From contig CAJPPF010000032.1 in the NCBI GenBank assembly GCA_905372445.1, positions 1 through 19,284 of the forward strand: a stretch of DNA of 19,284 bases. Direction: 5' to 3'. This DNA is from an uncultured Prevotella sp. Lineage in GTDB: Bacteria; Bacteroidota; Bacteroidia; Bacteroidales; Bacteroidaceae. Shown here piece by piece: positions 9,218-16,636 of the stretch; the stretch's first letter is position 1; the number at the start of each line of letters is the position of its first letter. The notes under the pieces are model-generated. The model worked only from the letters and a program-made list of their open reading frames with translations. It had not been told where the DNA came from and searched no databases. The position numbers and the translations under genes are program-made.

Positions 9218-9341
9218 GTTCGGGATATTTTTCTCTAAACCCAAATTGGTCAATAGATTCATAACTGCTTTTCTGCTTTGATAATAAACACACATTGCGC
9301 TCTATTGACCAATTAGGAGTTATGCAATTCTTATCCTGAAC
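9218..9341. repeat. Nested inverted repeat, putative mobile or terminator-like element
   Basis: The inner arms AATTGGTCAATAGA (9244-9257) and TCTATTGACCAATT (9301-9314) are a perfect 14-bp inverted repeat with a 43-nt loop. The outer arms GTTCGGGAT (9218-9226) and ATCCTGAAC (9333-9341) pair with one G:T. A further pair, CATAACT (9260-9266) with AGTTATG (9318-9324), would cross the inner stem. Parts of this sequence recur near 15787 and 19013. It ends five bases from the esterase stop codon, so it could also serve as the 3' end of that transcript. No ORF is inside it. Confidence 0.65.
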
Positions 9342-9346
9342 CGGGG

Positions 9347-11311
9347 TTAATAAGCAATATTGCCTAATGTCATCCCTGGCCAGTCATCGGTACGGAAGGG
9401 GTAAGTAGGCAACAGTTTTGAGTTACAGAGGTTACAGTCCGGATTATCTGCCCAAGCATATCGAATTGCAATAGGATGTTTTACTTTTGGAGACCAAAGT
9501 ATAACAGTATTTCCTTTTATCTCTGTTTCTGCCCAATAGAATTTATGATCTAACCCTGCAATGGCAAAACCACGCGGTGTCTTACCGTCGCTGGTGGTAA
9601 GACCTTTATCTGTATTAATGAAGTGCAATATCACTTTATCTCCGCTAATGACATGGTTATTGTATACCGGTCCTGAACTTTCTATCTGCTCACCATAGTT
9701 ATACGCCCGAGCCAATAACGCTAACCGTCGAGCCACTTCTTGTTTGTTTGCGGGGTGAATGTCGTTAGCGTCACCTATGTCTATAAGGCAGGCTACACCG
9801 ACGTTGTCCTTATGCTTGGCGGTAAGATGTTGTGCTTCTCTAAGTTCTGCCCATTTCGATTCTCCAGGCTCTTTTTGCTTTGGATGGTAGTTGGCAAGTT
9901 GTGCAATATAGAAAGGAAAACGGTTGTTCCATTGCTTGCGCCAATCTTCAATAAGCAATGGCAGGAGTTCGCGGTATTGGTATGCACGATTGACATTATC
10001 TTCTCCTTGATACCAGATTACACCTTTTATAGAAAAGGGCACTAAAGGATTTATCATTGCATTGTACAGCATGCAAACATTCTTTGCATCAGTAATTGGA
10101 TTGCGTGGCAGTTCTGGAATATCTGCTAAAGGGATGGTCTTTTTTATCAGCCATTCCCCATTCAGTGAAATGCTGTTTTCTGCGTCGAGTTCTATACAAA
10201 TATCATGATCTTTATAACCAACTATACCTGCATATCCTCCAATGTCCATTATCCGTATGGCTATAGTAGCCTTGCCTTCTTTTACAAAATCAGCATTGAT
10301 ACTATACACTCTGTTTTCGGCATACCCATCCATACGCCCTATAACTTTACCATTGAAATAAGTAACGTCGTTATCATCAATCATTCCAAGACGAAGTTTT
10401 AGCTCTTTGTTTTGCCATGAATGAGGAATGTCTATTGTTTTGTAACACCAAATGATACCATCGAAATCAGCAAATTCCCTTTGTGTCAGTAGTCCTGGTA
10501 ACAGATATCTATTACAAGTCTCATCGGCATTAATAACACTATTGTCATCTATATTCTTCAGTTGCTTTTCAAAAGAAGTAATCTCTTCGTCATAGAAATG
10601 TTTTCGCGTAGGAATATCGTCTGGCATATTGATTATACGTTGTGTTGCCTTTTTGAAATCCGGCATTGTAGACAGAAATTCAGAACTTATCCACGCCTCG
10701 ACAGGAGTTCCTCCCCATGCTGATTCTATGAGTCCGACAGGTACATTCTCGTTCAGCTCGATATCACGACCAAAGAAATATCCTACAGCCGAAAAGCCGG
10801 CAACAGTCTCCACCGAACATAACTGCCACCCTCCTCCTACAGCCTCGAACTCGGTCTGAGCATGCGGTCGCATAGTATTGTTGACGTGCAACAGACGGAT
10901 TCTATAATGGTCTGCATTCTTCAATTCCTCATCGCAGTTTTTTGTTTGTCCCCATCCTTTTACAGGAAAATCCATATTTGACTGACCAGAACATAACCAT
11001 ACCTCTCCTATTAATACGTTGTCAATTGTTATAGGAGTTCCGTCTGATATTGTGATGGAATAAGGTCCGCCTGCCTTTGGCGTACTGACATGAGTAATAA
11101 AATGTCCATCTTTGTCAGGCATGGCATTATATGTCTTTTTGTCCCATGATGTGATAATACTTACAGCATGCTTAGTATTGGTGATGCCCCATATAGGAGC
11201 ATCGGTTGTTTGCTGCATCACCATGTTGTCTGTGAAAAGTGGTGATAGCCTTACTTCAGACTGTCCATGCAGACAGTATAGTAAACTTAATGCAATTATA
11301 ATCGTTCTCAT
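9347..11311 (-). CDS. Secreted sialate O-acetylesterase-like SGNH carbohydrate esterase
   Basis: This 654-residue enzyme probably removes O-acetyl groups from a glycan. A short signal peptide (about 1-18) is followed by an N-terminal beta domain (LSPLFTDNMVMQQ, 22-34, typical of the family) and an SGNH hydrolase core. The core has GEVWLCSGQSNM (102-113, nucleophile Ser111), ESAWGGTPVEAW (196-207), GVIWYQGEDN (430-439), and the catalytic Asp/His block DANDIHP (514-520, Asp517 and His519). A galactose-binding-like beta-sandwich is inserted at about 285-395 (WCYKTIDIPHSW, GMIDDNDVTYFNGK), as in many Bacteroidetes members. The family is usually annotated sialate O-acetylesterase, but in PULs such proteins often act on acetylated plant polysaccharides. 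Nothing here points to sialic acid. Its ATG overlaps the stop of the upstream beta-helix gene (ATGA), indicating translational coupling. Confidence 0.92.
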   Translation of the reverse strand: MRTIIIALSLLYCLHGQSEVRLSPLFTDNMVMQQTTDAPIWGITNTKHAVSIITSWDKKTYNAMPDKDGHFITHVSTPKAGGPYSITISDGTPITIDNVLIGEVWLCSGQSNMDFPVKGWGQTKNCDEELKNADHYRIRLLHVNNTMRPHAQTEFEAVGGGWQLCSVETVAGFSAVGYFFGRDIELNENVPVGLIESAWGGTPVEAWISSEFLSTMPDFKKATQRIINMPDDIPTRKHFYDEEITSFEKQLKNIDDNSVINADETCNRYLLPGLLTQREFADFDGIIWCYKTIDIPHSWQNKELKLRLGMIDDNDVTYFNGKVIGRMDGYAENRVYSINADFVKEGKATIAIRIMDIGGYAGIVGYKDHDICIELDAENSISLNGEWLIKKTIPLADIPELPRNPITDAKNVCMLYNAMINPLVPFSIKGVIWYQGEDNVNRAYQYRELLPLLIEDWRKQWNNRFPFYIAQLANYHPKQKEPGESKWAELREAQHLTAKHKDNVGVACLIDIGDANDIHPANKQEVARRLALLARAYNYGEQIESSGPVYNNHVISGDKVILHFINTDKGLTTSDGKTPRGFAIAGLDHKFYWAETEIKGNTVILWSPKVKHPIAIRYAWADNPDCNLCNSKLLPTYPFRTDDWPGMTLGNIAY

Positions 11312-12798
11312 TTGAAATACATTTGAATTTTATTCTTGCAGTTATTGCGAATATCGAAATATCGTTTTGATACTTTTTTAAGTTTCTTTCCGCATATATT
11401 AATATTGTCAAATACTAAATTGTTGATAGTTTTATCTGGTGTACCTTCCTGATGCCAATCATATATCATAATTTTGTTAGAGATATTGTTTCCGGAGTTT
11501 GCAAAACTCTGTATATTACGAAATGTTATGTCATATATACCTCCTTCTCCTGTTTGATCTCCGATAATGCTTCCAAACCAGAATGAAGATTTGAAGCCTA
11601 ACCCGATTAACCTCTGACAATGGTATATACGTATATTATCGAACAGTATGTCGTGAAACCAAGTGCCATGTAATGAACAGATATTCAATGCCGCACGTTC
11701 ATCTAAGATAGTGTGATATTGTGGGTCATCGTATGAAAATAATATATCTATATCTTCTACCTTGATATTGCGAAAAGCTTGTGCACGTGTTTCTGCACCT
11801 ATGCCAAAAGCGTTGTTGCAGTCGTTCCAGAGTTGCAGATGACGGAATGTCAAATCTTCGCATGCAGGATTCTCTGCCGGCTTTGCGTTGCCAAGTGCTT
11901 TTATTGCTACTGCATCATCACAAGCACGTACGAAGCAGCTGTCAATTGTACTGTGAGAAGTGAATACCAAATCTAAACCATCTGTGCTGGCATAATGCGT
12001 GTTGATAATCTTCAATCTTTTAAAACTTATGTCAGTACAATGGTCGGCTGTTACCTGCCACGCATGCCAACAATGCCCATGCACCATGACATCTTCTATG
12101 CTGGATTTTTTTGTATTCAGAACTTTTATCAACCCTCTCTCTGCATTTACAATCATTCCGCCTCCCCAGATTCGCGCACCATCACAATCATCCATAACTA
12201 ATGTGCCATACACTACAGCTCCAGGTGCAAGGTAGATGCTCTGTTTGCCGGTAATCTTCATTTCGGATGTACCGGTTATATTTCTAAGATTATAATATCC
12301 TGCTCCAAAACTATGTGTGCGACTTGCTGAATCATAATTGTAGCCTGATGGATGCGGGGTGTTGTCATATTTGTTGCAGAACAGATGCAACACACAGCCG
12401 TGCATAGGATCACCATTCACAACAATGGTGATTTGTTCGCCGGCAAAGACTGTTTGTATTTCTATATTATGTGAATCTTTTTGTGTGACGTTGATTTTTT
12501 CGTTGCGTGGAAGAATTTCCATTGTTTTTATTGCTTCATCCACTACTACATTTATTGTCACTTTCTCCCCGTCTGTCATTTCAAAACTGCCAAAGTCAAC
12601 AGTACCTCCCCAATAATTCACATCATTATATAATGCCACGCTATACCCATTTACACTGACGGAAAATGGACGTCGTTGATTTTCCATTACAGGGTATCCT
12701 TCAGGTACGGGCATGGTTCTTACTACTGCCACGGTCTCTGTGGCAAATACAATAAAAAATAATGTTATTAGAGTTTTTCTGAAATTGTTGTTTCCCAT
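11308..12798 (-). CDS. Beta-helix glycoside hydrolase-like protein (GH28/GH49 clan-like), paralogue 2
   Basis: This 496-residue secreted protein is a paralogue of the one at 6871-8616. It has a signal peptide (about 1-24), an N-terminal beta-sandwich (about 45-145, ending VLHLFCN), the SFGAGYYNL and IYLAPGAVVYG lead-in, and a right-handed beta-helix (about 180-475). Candidate catalytic acids are Asp273 (STDGLDL) and Asp294/Asp295 (CDDAVAIK). The following block is CNNAFGIGAETR (327-338) instead of GHG/RIK of GH28. Long stretches match the paralogue (ALNIC, FKSSFWFG against FKDSFWYG, RLIG). It has no C-terminal sorting-like tail, so the two may act in different places. It starts an operon with the esterase, overlapping it by four bases, and has its own promoter. 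A role as a glycosidase with a substrate other than homogalacturonan is likely but unproven. Confidence 0.8.
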   Translation of the reverse strand: MGNNNFRKTLITLFFIVFATETVAVVRTMPVPEGYPVMENQRRPFSVSVNGYSVALYNDVNYWGGTVDFGSFEMTDGEKVTINVVVDEAIKTMEILPRNEKINVTQKDSHNIEIQTVFAGEQITIVVNGDPMHGCVLHLFCNKYDNTPHPSGYNYDSASRTHSFGAGYYNLRNITGTSEMKITGKQSIYLAPGAVVYGTLVMDDCDGARIWGGGMIVNAERGLIKVLNTKKSSIEDVMVHGHCWHAWQVTADHCTDISFKRLKIINTHYASTDGLDLVFTSHSTIDSCFVRACDDAVAIKALGNAKPAENPACEDLTFRHLQLWNDCNNAFGIGAETRAQAFRNIKVEDIDILFSYDDPQYHTILDERAALNICSLHGTWFHDILFDNIRIYHCQRLIGLGFKSSFWFGSIIGDQTGEGGIYDITFRNIQSFANSGNNISNKIMIYDWHQEGTPDKTINNLVFDNINICGKKLKKVSKRYFDIRNNCKNKIQMYFK

Positions 12799-12802
12799 AA
12801 AA

Positions 12803-12869
12803 AAGCGAATTTGTTAGGTACATTGCAAAATTATCGGCTGTGTTAAAAATGTACTTTAAAAATTCGCTT
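12803..12869 (-). promoter_or_regulatory. Promoter and candidate operator of the beta-helix/esterase operon
   Basis: On the minus strand TAATTTTG (12833-12826) matches the TAnnTTTG -7 box, and TTTAAAG (12860-12854) lies exactly 20 nt upstream. The promoter is bracketed by a perfect 10-bp inverted repeat, AAGCGAATTT (12803-12812) and AAATTCGCTT (12860-12869). The upstream arm touches the -33 element and the downstream arm lies in the leader next to the start codon. The arms match the motif near the susCD operon promoter at 8731-8741. The HTCS gene ends 18 bp beyond the upstream arm. Confidence 0.65.
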
Positions 12870-12886
12870 GTATATTATTAATTATG

Positions 12887-15607
12887 TCATTTTTTCATTC
12901 TATACTCGTTGGGGCTCATATTATACTGATCCTTAAAACATTTCGACAAGTATGAAGGTGCAGAAAAACCGCAGGCATATGCTATTTCTGAAATATTCAT
13001 TTCTGTAGTATCAATCAAGTGGCAAACTTTCTCCAGGCGTGCCATACGTAGATGCTCTATAGGCGATATTCCTGTGAGTGATTTAATCTTGGCATAGAAT
13101 TGCGCACGACTAAGATTCATGTGCTGGCTGATAGCTTCTATATTGAGGTCGGAATTGCCAAGGTTTTGCCTTATATATTCTCGGAAGCGGTGTACAAATT
13201 CCGACTCACGTGGTTTGAATACATCTTCCGGCACTTCGTCTTTTCCAAAAAGACTGCGTAGCATCTGACGATTCTTAAGGAGATTCTCTATACGTGATGT
13301 TAGCAGCTGTGCACTAAACGGTTTTGTTATATATGCATCAGCACCATTATCAAATCCTTCTATATAGTTCTCGTCAAGTGAACGTGCTGTGAGCATCAGC
13401 ACAGGAATATGGCTCGTGGCAAGTGTAGTCTTTAATTTCCTGCAGCATGTTAACCCATCCATTACAGGCATCATAACATCGCATATTATGACATCGGGCA
13501 TGAACGTTTGTGCTTTCTTATATCCCTCCAGCCCGTTCTCTGCACTCTGTATGATGTATTCATCGCCAAGAACAATTTTCACGAAGTCGCACATCTCTTG
13601 CTTGTCATCAATCATGAGCACACGTTGTTTATGCTTTTTTATTATATCATCAATATTGTCTTCTGTGGTTTCTTCTGTATGGTTGTCTGTTGTTGAAATA
13701 GCGCTGTCTCTTTGATGCAGAGGTATACTGACGGAGAAGGTCGTACCATTGCCAAGCCTACTGTCGACAGTAATACTTCCTTTGTGTAGTTCTACTAACG
13801 ATTTTGTGAGAGCTAGTCCTAATCCTGTGCCGCTTTGGGCTTCCGGAGATTGATAGAACGTGTCGAATATTCGTGGCAGACTTTCCGGGACAATGCCTTC
13901 GCCCGTGTCTTTAACGCTTATGTGTGCCTGTTGCTTGTCGGAAGTTAGTGTTATTGTTATGGTATCTCCTTCATTGGTATGTTTGAAAGCATTTCCAAGC
14001 AGGTTAACCACTACGCTGGTAATCTTCTTACGGTCGGCTTCCACCCATATACCTTCATTCTCTCTACAATCCACAATCAAATTTATGCCTTTTGTCTTAG
14101 CAAGATTAGTGAAATTATATGCCCAGTCTTGTACTGCATTGCTTAGATTAAAATGTTCCGGCTTCAACTCCATCATTCCATCCTGCACCTTTCTATAGTC
14201 AAGAATGTCATTTACCATATCCAGCAACTGCCTGATATTCCTATCGGCTACATCCAGTAATTGCTCCTTGTGCGATGCAGTCAGCGACTGTGTCTTGCGC
14301 AATTCTTCTATAGGACCTGCAATAAGTGTCAGAGGAGTACGTATCTCATGGCTGACATTCGTAAAGAAATTCATCTTTAGTTGTGCATCCTCTTCTATCT
14401 GTTGGTTCAGCACTTGCAGTTTCTCGTTGCTCGCTATAAGTAATTTTGTCTGTTCTTCTTTCTTCGCGATTTGTTGTTCCTGCTGAATTTTCAGTTTTCT
14501 GTTACGTTTTAATGCCTTGAATATTGATACACATAGCAAAATTAAAACAACAATCAGAGCAATCATAAGGATTATTATTAATCGCTGCTGCTCGTATTGG
14601 GTACGAGTTGTCGTTAGTTTATTCTGCATGTGTTCTATCTGCGAGTCCAGACCGTCAATCTCAATATGTTGCTGCATTATGCTTTCCATATTGCTGCGGT
14701 CTACCAGACCCGTTGGCAGATATTCTTCTGTGTCGTATGGTTTACCCTGCAATATTTTCATAACCAGTGCCATAACCTTGTCACCTCGTGTCGGATATAT
14801 AAACGAGGCTGTAAGGATTCCATTCTTCACTAATTCAATGCCAGAAGGGTTTTGCGAAAGAGCGTCAATGGCAACTAATTGTATATTGGGGTTTAATTGT
14901 CGGGCTTTATGTGCAGTCTGCCACGACAGCATACCGTCACTATGAAGGAACACCAAGTCAATGTTTGGATTATTCTCTAACATTTGTTCCATCACTCTGC
15001 TGGTGGTAGTGTGCATCCAATTGCCGTATTCACTACGGATAAGTTTAATATTCTCATATCTCTGCAGTGAACGCATGAATCCTTTATGACGTTCTTGTGT
15101 AGGGATGTCTTCCTTCTTTCCCATTATTTCGGCTATAAAGCCTTTTCCACCCAATAGTTTTCCTACATACTGACCTATCTCTTCGCCTATCTTCACATTA
15201 TCAGCACCAAGGAAAGCGGTATATTTGTCTGTTATGCTTTTGTTGTCAACCAGAACGATAGGAATGCCAGAATCATAAGCACGTTCTATCTCTATTGCAA
15301 CTGCTGGCACCGCTATGGGCGATATTACAAGAATGTCTACTTTTTCATCTACCAGTTCACGTATCTGTTGTACTTGGCGTTTGGCATCATTGTCGGCAGA
15401 CCGAACATCTATTGTTACATTGTCATATTGGCATGCAGCATAACTCATTTCCTTTACAAGTTTCTCTCGCCACGAAAATGTGTGATATAACACTAAACCG
15501 ACTTTGTATTCTTTATGTTCTGAACAGCCTGTAAACATAAAAAACACTATCGACATTAGTCCCAGAAGTTTTCTTACGGAATTATTACTTTTGAGCATTT
15601 TTCTCAT
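12887..15607 (-). CDS. Hybrid two-component system regulator with periplasmic-binding-protein sensor
   Basis: This 906-residue protein joins sensor, kinase and transcription factor. After a signal sequence with lipobox-like FTGC (Cys28) comes a periplasmic sugar-binding-protein fold (about 33-320: KVGLVLYHTFSWREKL, DILVISP, IPIVLVDNK, LVAIDAL). Next are a membrane segment (343-363), a coiled coil (365-410), HisKA (FFTNVSHEIRTP, His420), HATPase_c (N box NLLGNAFKHT 535-544, DTGEG 567-571, GTGLGLAL 593-600), a receiver (Asp667/668, phospho-acceptor Asp710, Lys762) and an AraC-type DNA-binding domain (806-905). Every key residue is present. HTCS with this sensor type, such as BT1754 of Bacteroides thetaiotaomicron, bind a free sugar (fructose in that case), so the signal here may be a monosaccharide released from the target. 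It most likely activates the two downstream operons. A start three codons later (ATG at 15598) is possible. Confidence 0.95.
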   Translation of the reverse strand: MRKMLKSNNSVRKLLGLMSIVFFMFTGCSEHKEYKVGLVLYHTFSWREKLVKEMSYAACQYDNVTIDVRSADNDAKRQVQQIRELVDEKVDILVISPIAVPAVAIEIERAYDSGIPIVLVDNKSITDKYTAFLGADNVKIGEEIGQYVGKLLGGKGFIAEIMGKKEDIPTQERHKGFMRSLQRYENIKLIRSEYGNWMHTTTSRVMEQMLENNPNIDLVFLHSDGMLSWQTAHKARQLNPNIQLVAIDALSQNPSGIELVKNGILTASFIYPTRGDKVMALVMKILQGKPYDTEEYLPTGLVDRSNMESIMQQHIEIDGLDSQIEHMQNKLTTTRTQYEQQRLIIILMIALIVVLILLCVSIFKALKRNRKLKIQQEQQIAKKEEQTKLLIASNEKLQVLNQQIEEDAQLKMNFFTNVSHEIRTPLTLIAGPIEELRKTQSLTASHKEQLLDVADRNIRQLLDMVNDILDYRKVQDGMMELKPEHFNLSNAVQDWAYNFTNLAKTKGINLIVDCRENEGIWVEADRKKITSVVVNLLGNAFKHTNEGDTITITLTSDKQQAHISVKDTGEGIVPESLPRIFDTFYQSPEAQSGTGLGLALTKSLVELHKGSITVDSRLGNGTTFSVSIPLHQRDSAISTTDNHTEETTEDNIDDIIKKHKQRVLMIDDKQEMCDFVKIVLGDEYIIQSAENGLEGYKKAQTFMPDVIICDVMMPVMDGLTCCRKLKTTLATSHIPVLMLTARSLDENYIEGFDNGADAYITKPFSAQLLTSRIENLLKNRQMLRSLFGKDEVPEDVFKPRESEFVHRFREYIRQNLGNSDLNIEAISQHMNLSRAQFYAKIKSLTGISPIEHLRMARLEKVCHLIDTTEMNISEIAYACGFSAPSYLSKCFKDQYNMSPNEYRMKK

Positions 15608-15640
15608 CTTACTTTATCTTTGTGTTTTTAGTACTGGGAA

Positions 15641-15672
15641 CAAAAATAGATATATTTTTCAAACTTCACAAG
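15641..15672 (-). promoter_or_regulatory. Probable promoter of the HTCS gene
   Basis: On the minus strand TATTTTTG (15648-15641) fits TAnnTTTG, and CTTG (15672-15669) lies 20 nt upstream as a partial -33 element. The expected leader is about 25 nt before the ATG at 15607. The same CTTG-N20-TAnnTTTG layout precedes the regulator at 16637-18919, so the regulatory genes appear to share a promoter type that differs at -33 from the two PUL operons. Confidence 0.5.
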
Positions 15673-15786
15673 TGCAAAGTATACTTTTAACTGCAAATTT
15701 TATAAAAATATCAGGTAAAACATTAGGCACGCATAAAGGTATGATAAATTCTTTGTAACTTTACAGGATTAATTCATAGCGTATTT

Positions 15787-15816
15787 AACCTAAATCGGTT
15801 AATAGATTAGGGTTAC
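15787..15816. repeat. Copy of a dispersed intergenic motif
   Basis: AAATCGGTTAATAGATT (15792-15808) matches 15 of 17 positions of AAATTGGTCAATAGATT at 9243-9259 in the nested inverted repeat, and more weakly the sequence at 19018-19034. Here it is flanked by AACCT and AGGGTT, giving a short imperfect dyad. It lies in the 431-bp gene-free stretch between the single-domain AraC gene and the HTCS gene. The surrounding bases 15673-15786 and 15817-15939 hold nothing else I can identify. Confidence 0.45.
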
Positions 15817-15939
15817 CGTGCATCAATACATTTTTATCGGACAGCCCCCATTGCACATAGGCAAACAAAACAAGAATATAAAATTATTTAGGATATTACT
15901 GGTGTAAAAGTTTTTTTTATATATGTTTGCGATTAAGTA

Positions 15940-16009
15940 ACCGCATTGCTCCAAATGAAACAATGCGGTCATAAATCCGGGTTCCCTTTATTTGCGTGTA
16001 TCGGAACCC
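15940..16009 (-). other. Two consecutive hairpins downstream of the small AraC gene
   Basis: ACCGCATTG (15940-15948) with CAATGCGGT (15961-15969) forms a perfect 9-bp stem with a 12-nt loop. GGGTTCC (15979-15985) with GGAACCC (16003-16009) forms a perfect 7-bp stem with a 17-nt loop. Both lie within 100 bases after the stop of the AraC gene at 16039. Neither is followed closely by a T-run on either strand, so they are not textbook intrinsic terminators. They could be an mRNA 3' end or part of a small RNA. Confidence 0.45.
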
Positions 16010-16038
16010 TACTCACTACTATTATCCAAGGAATATCA

Positions 16039-16407
16039 CTACTCCTTTTGCTGCTTTGCCTCACGGTATTCTCTACGAACATGAGAAGGCAATGCACCAT
16101 ACTTTTCTCTGAAAGCTAAACGAAACGACGTGTCATTGGCAAACCCACACTCAAGCAAAACCTCATTGAGTTTACACTCCGGACAATCCCTCAAGATCTG
16201 TTCCGCTCTATCCAATCGGACAGAACGTACTAAGTGATGGAAAGAAAGTCCCAACTCCTTATTCACAAACTGCGATACGTACGTGCGGTTCACACCAAGC
16301 AACTTGCCAAATTCTTCCATTGAGAATTCTTTGTTGAAGAAAGGATTTTTCTTTGACGCGAGGATTTTTTTATACTTTCGTGTCAGAACTTTTGCATCGT
16401 AACCCAT
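16039..16407 (-). CDS. Single-domain AraC-family transcription regulator
   Basis: This 122-residue protein is almost entirely an AraC-type DNA-binding domain. The first helix-turn-helix is at about 28-60 (SMEEFGKLLGVNRTYVSQFV) and the second at about 78-112 (NEVLLECGFANDTSFRLAFREKYG, followed by LPSHVRREY). There is no sensor, membrane or receiver segment. The basic lead-in (RKYKKILASKK) resembles the linker that precedes AraC domains in larger Bacteroidales regulators. It may therefore be a remnant of such a protein or a genuine stand-alone regulator. A TATCTTTG -7 box and a palindrome upstream support independent, possibly autoregulated, expression. It lies between two multidomain regulators on the same strand. 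Its target genes are unknown; the PUL operons are plausible but not shown. Confidence 0.85.
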   Translation of the reverse strand: MGYDAKVLTRKYKKILASKKNPFFNKEFSMEEFGKLLGVNRTYVSQFVNKELGLSFHHLVRSVRLDRAEQILRDCPECKLNEVLLECGFANDTSFRLAFREKYGALPSHVRREYREAKQQKE

Positions 16408-16473
16408 AATGCTTTCTTTTTAGAATTCATATTTATCTTTCCTATGCAAAGATACTAAAAAGCATTATAATGC
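16406..16473 (-). promoter_or_regulatory. Promoter and dyad repeats of the small AraC gene
   Basis: On the minus strand TATCTTTG (16454-16447) fits the TAnnTTTG -7 box. No clear -33 element is found 19-21 nt upstream. Instead a perfect 12-bp palindrome GCATTATAATGC (16462-16473) fills the spacer. ATAATGCTTT (16406-16415), covering the start codon, is the inverted counterpart of AAAGCATTAT (16458-16467). This arrangement suggests repression or autoregulation. Confidence 0.45.
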
Positions 16474-16544
16474 ATTTGTATAATTGAAGCATTCTTATGT
16501 ATTTATGAATCAATTCACAGGTTTTTGTGTGTAAAAAATTGGAA

Positions 16545-16559
16545 ATTGTAATTTACAAT
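16545..16559. promoter_or_regulatory. Perfect 15-nt dyad between two regulator genes
   Basis: ATTGTAATTTACAAT is perfectly symmetric around its central base. It lies 138 bp upstream of the small AraC gene start and 78 bp downstream of the neighbouring regulator stop. A further inverted pair, ACACGAC (16585-16591) and GTCGTGT (16631-16637), reaches into that stop codon. Chance is possible in such AT-rich DNA. Confidence 0.25.
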
Positions 16560-16636
16560 ATACATAACGGTTATAAATAAGATTACACGACTATCGTAAA
16601 AAACGGTTGATTCGAATGTGTAGGATTCAGGTCGTG

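Noticed and set aside
9218..9341. Complete insertion sequence
   Set aside because: Inverted repeats are present but the 124-bp element has no transposase and no clear target-site duplication.
9347..11311. Evidence for sialic acid metabolism from the sialate O-acetylesterase match
   Set aside because: No sialidase, sialic acid lyase or transporter is nearby. The family name is historical and PUL members act on other acetylated glycans.
13860..14945. Plus-strand ORFs opposite the HTCS gene (13860-14198, 14517-14945)
   Set aside because: They lie antisense to a fully conserved multidomain protein and their translations show no recognisable domain.
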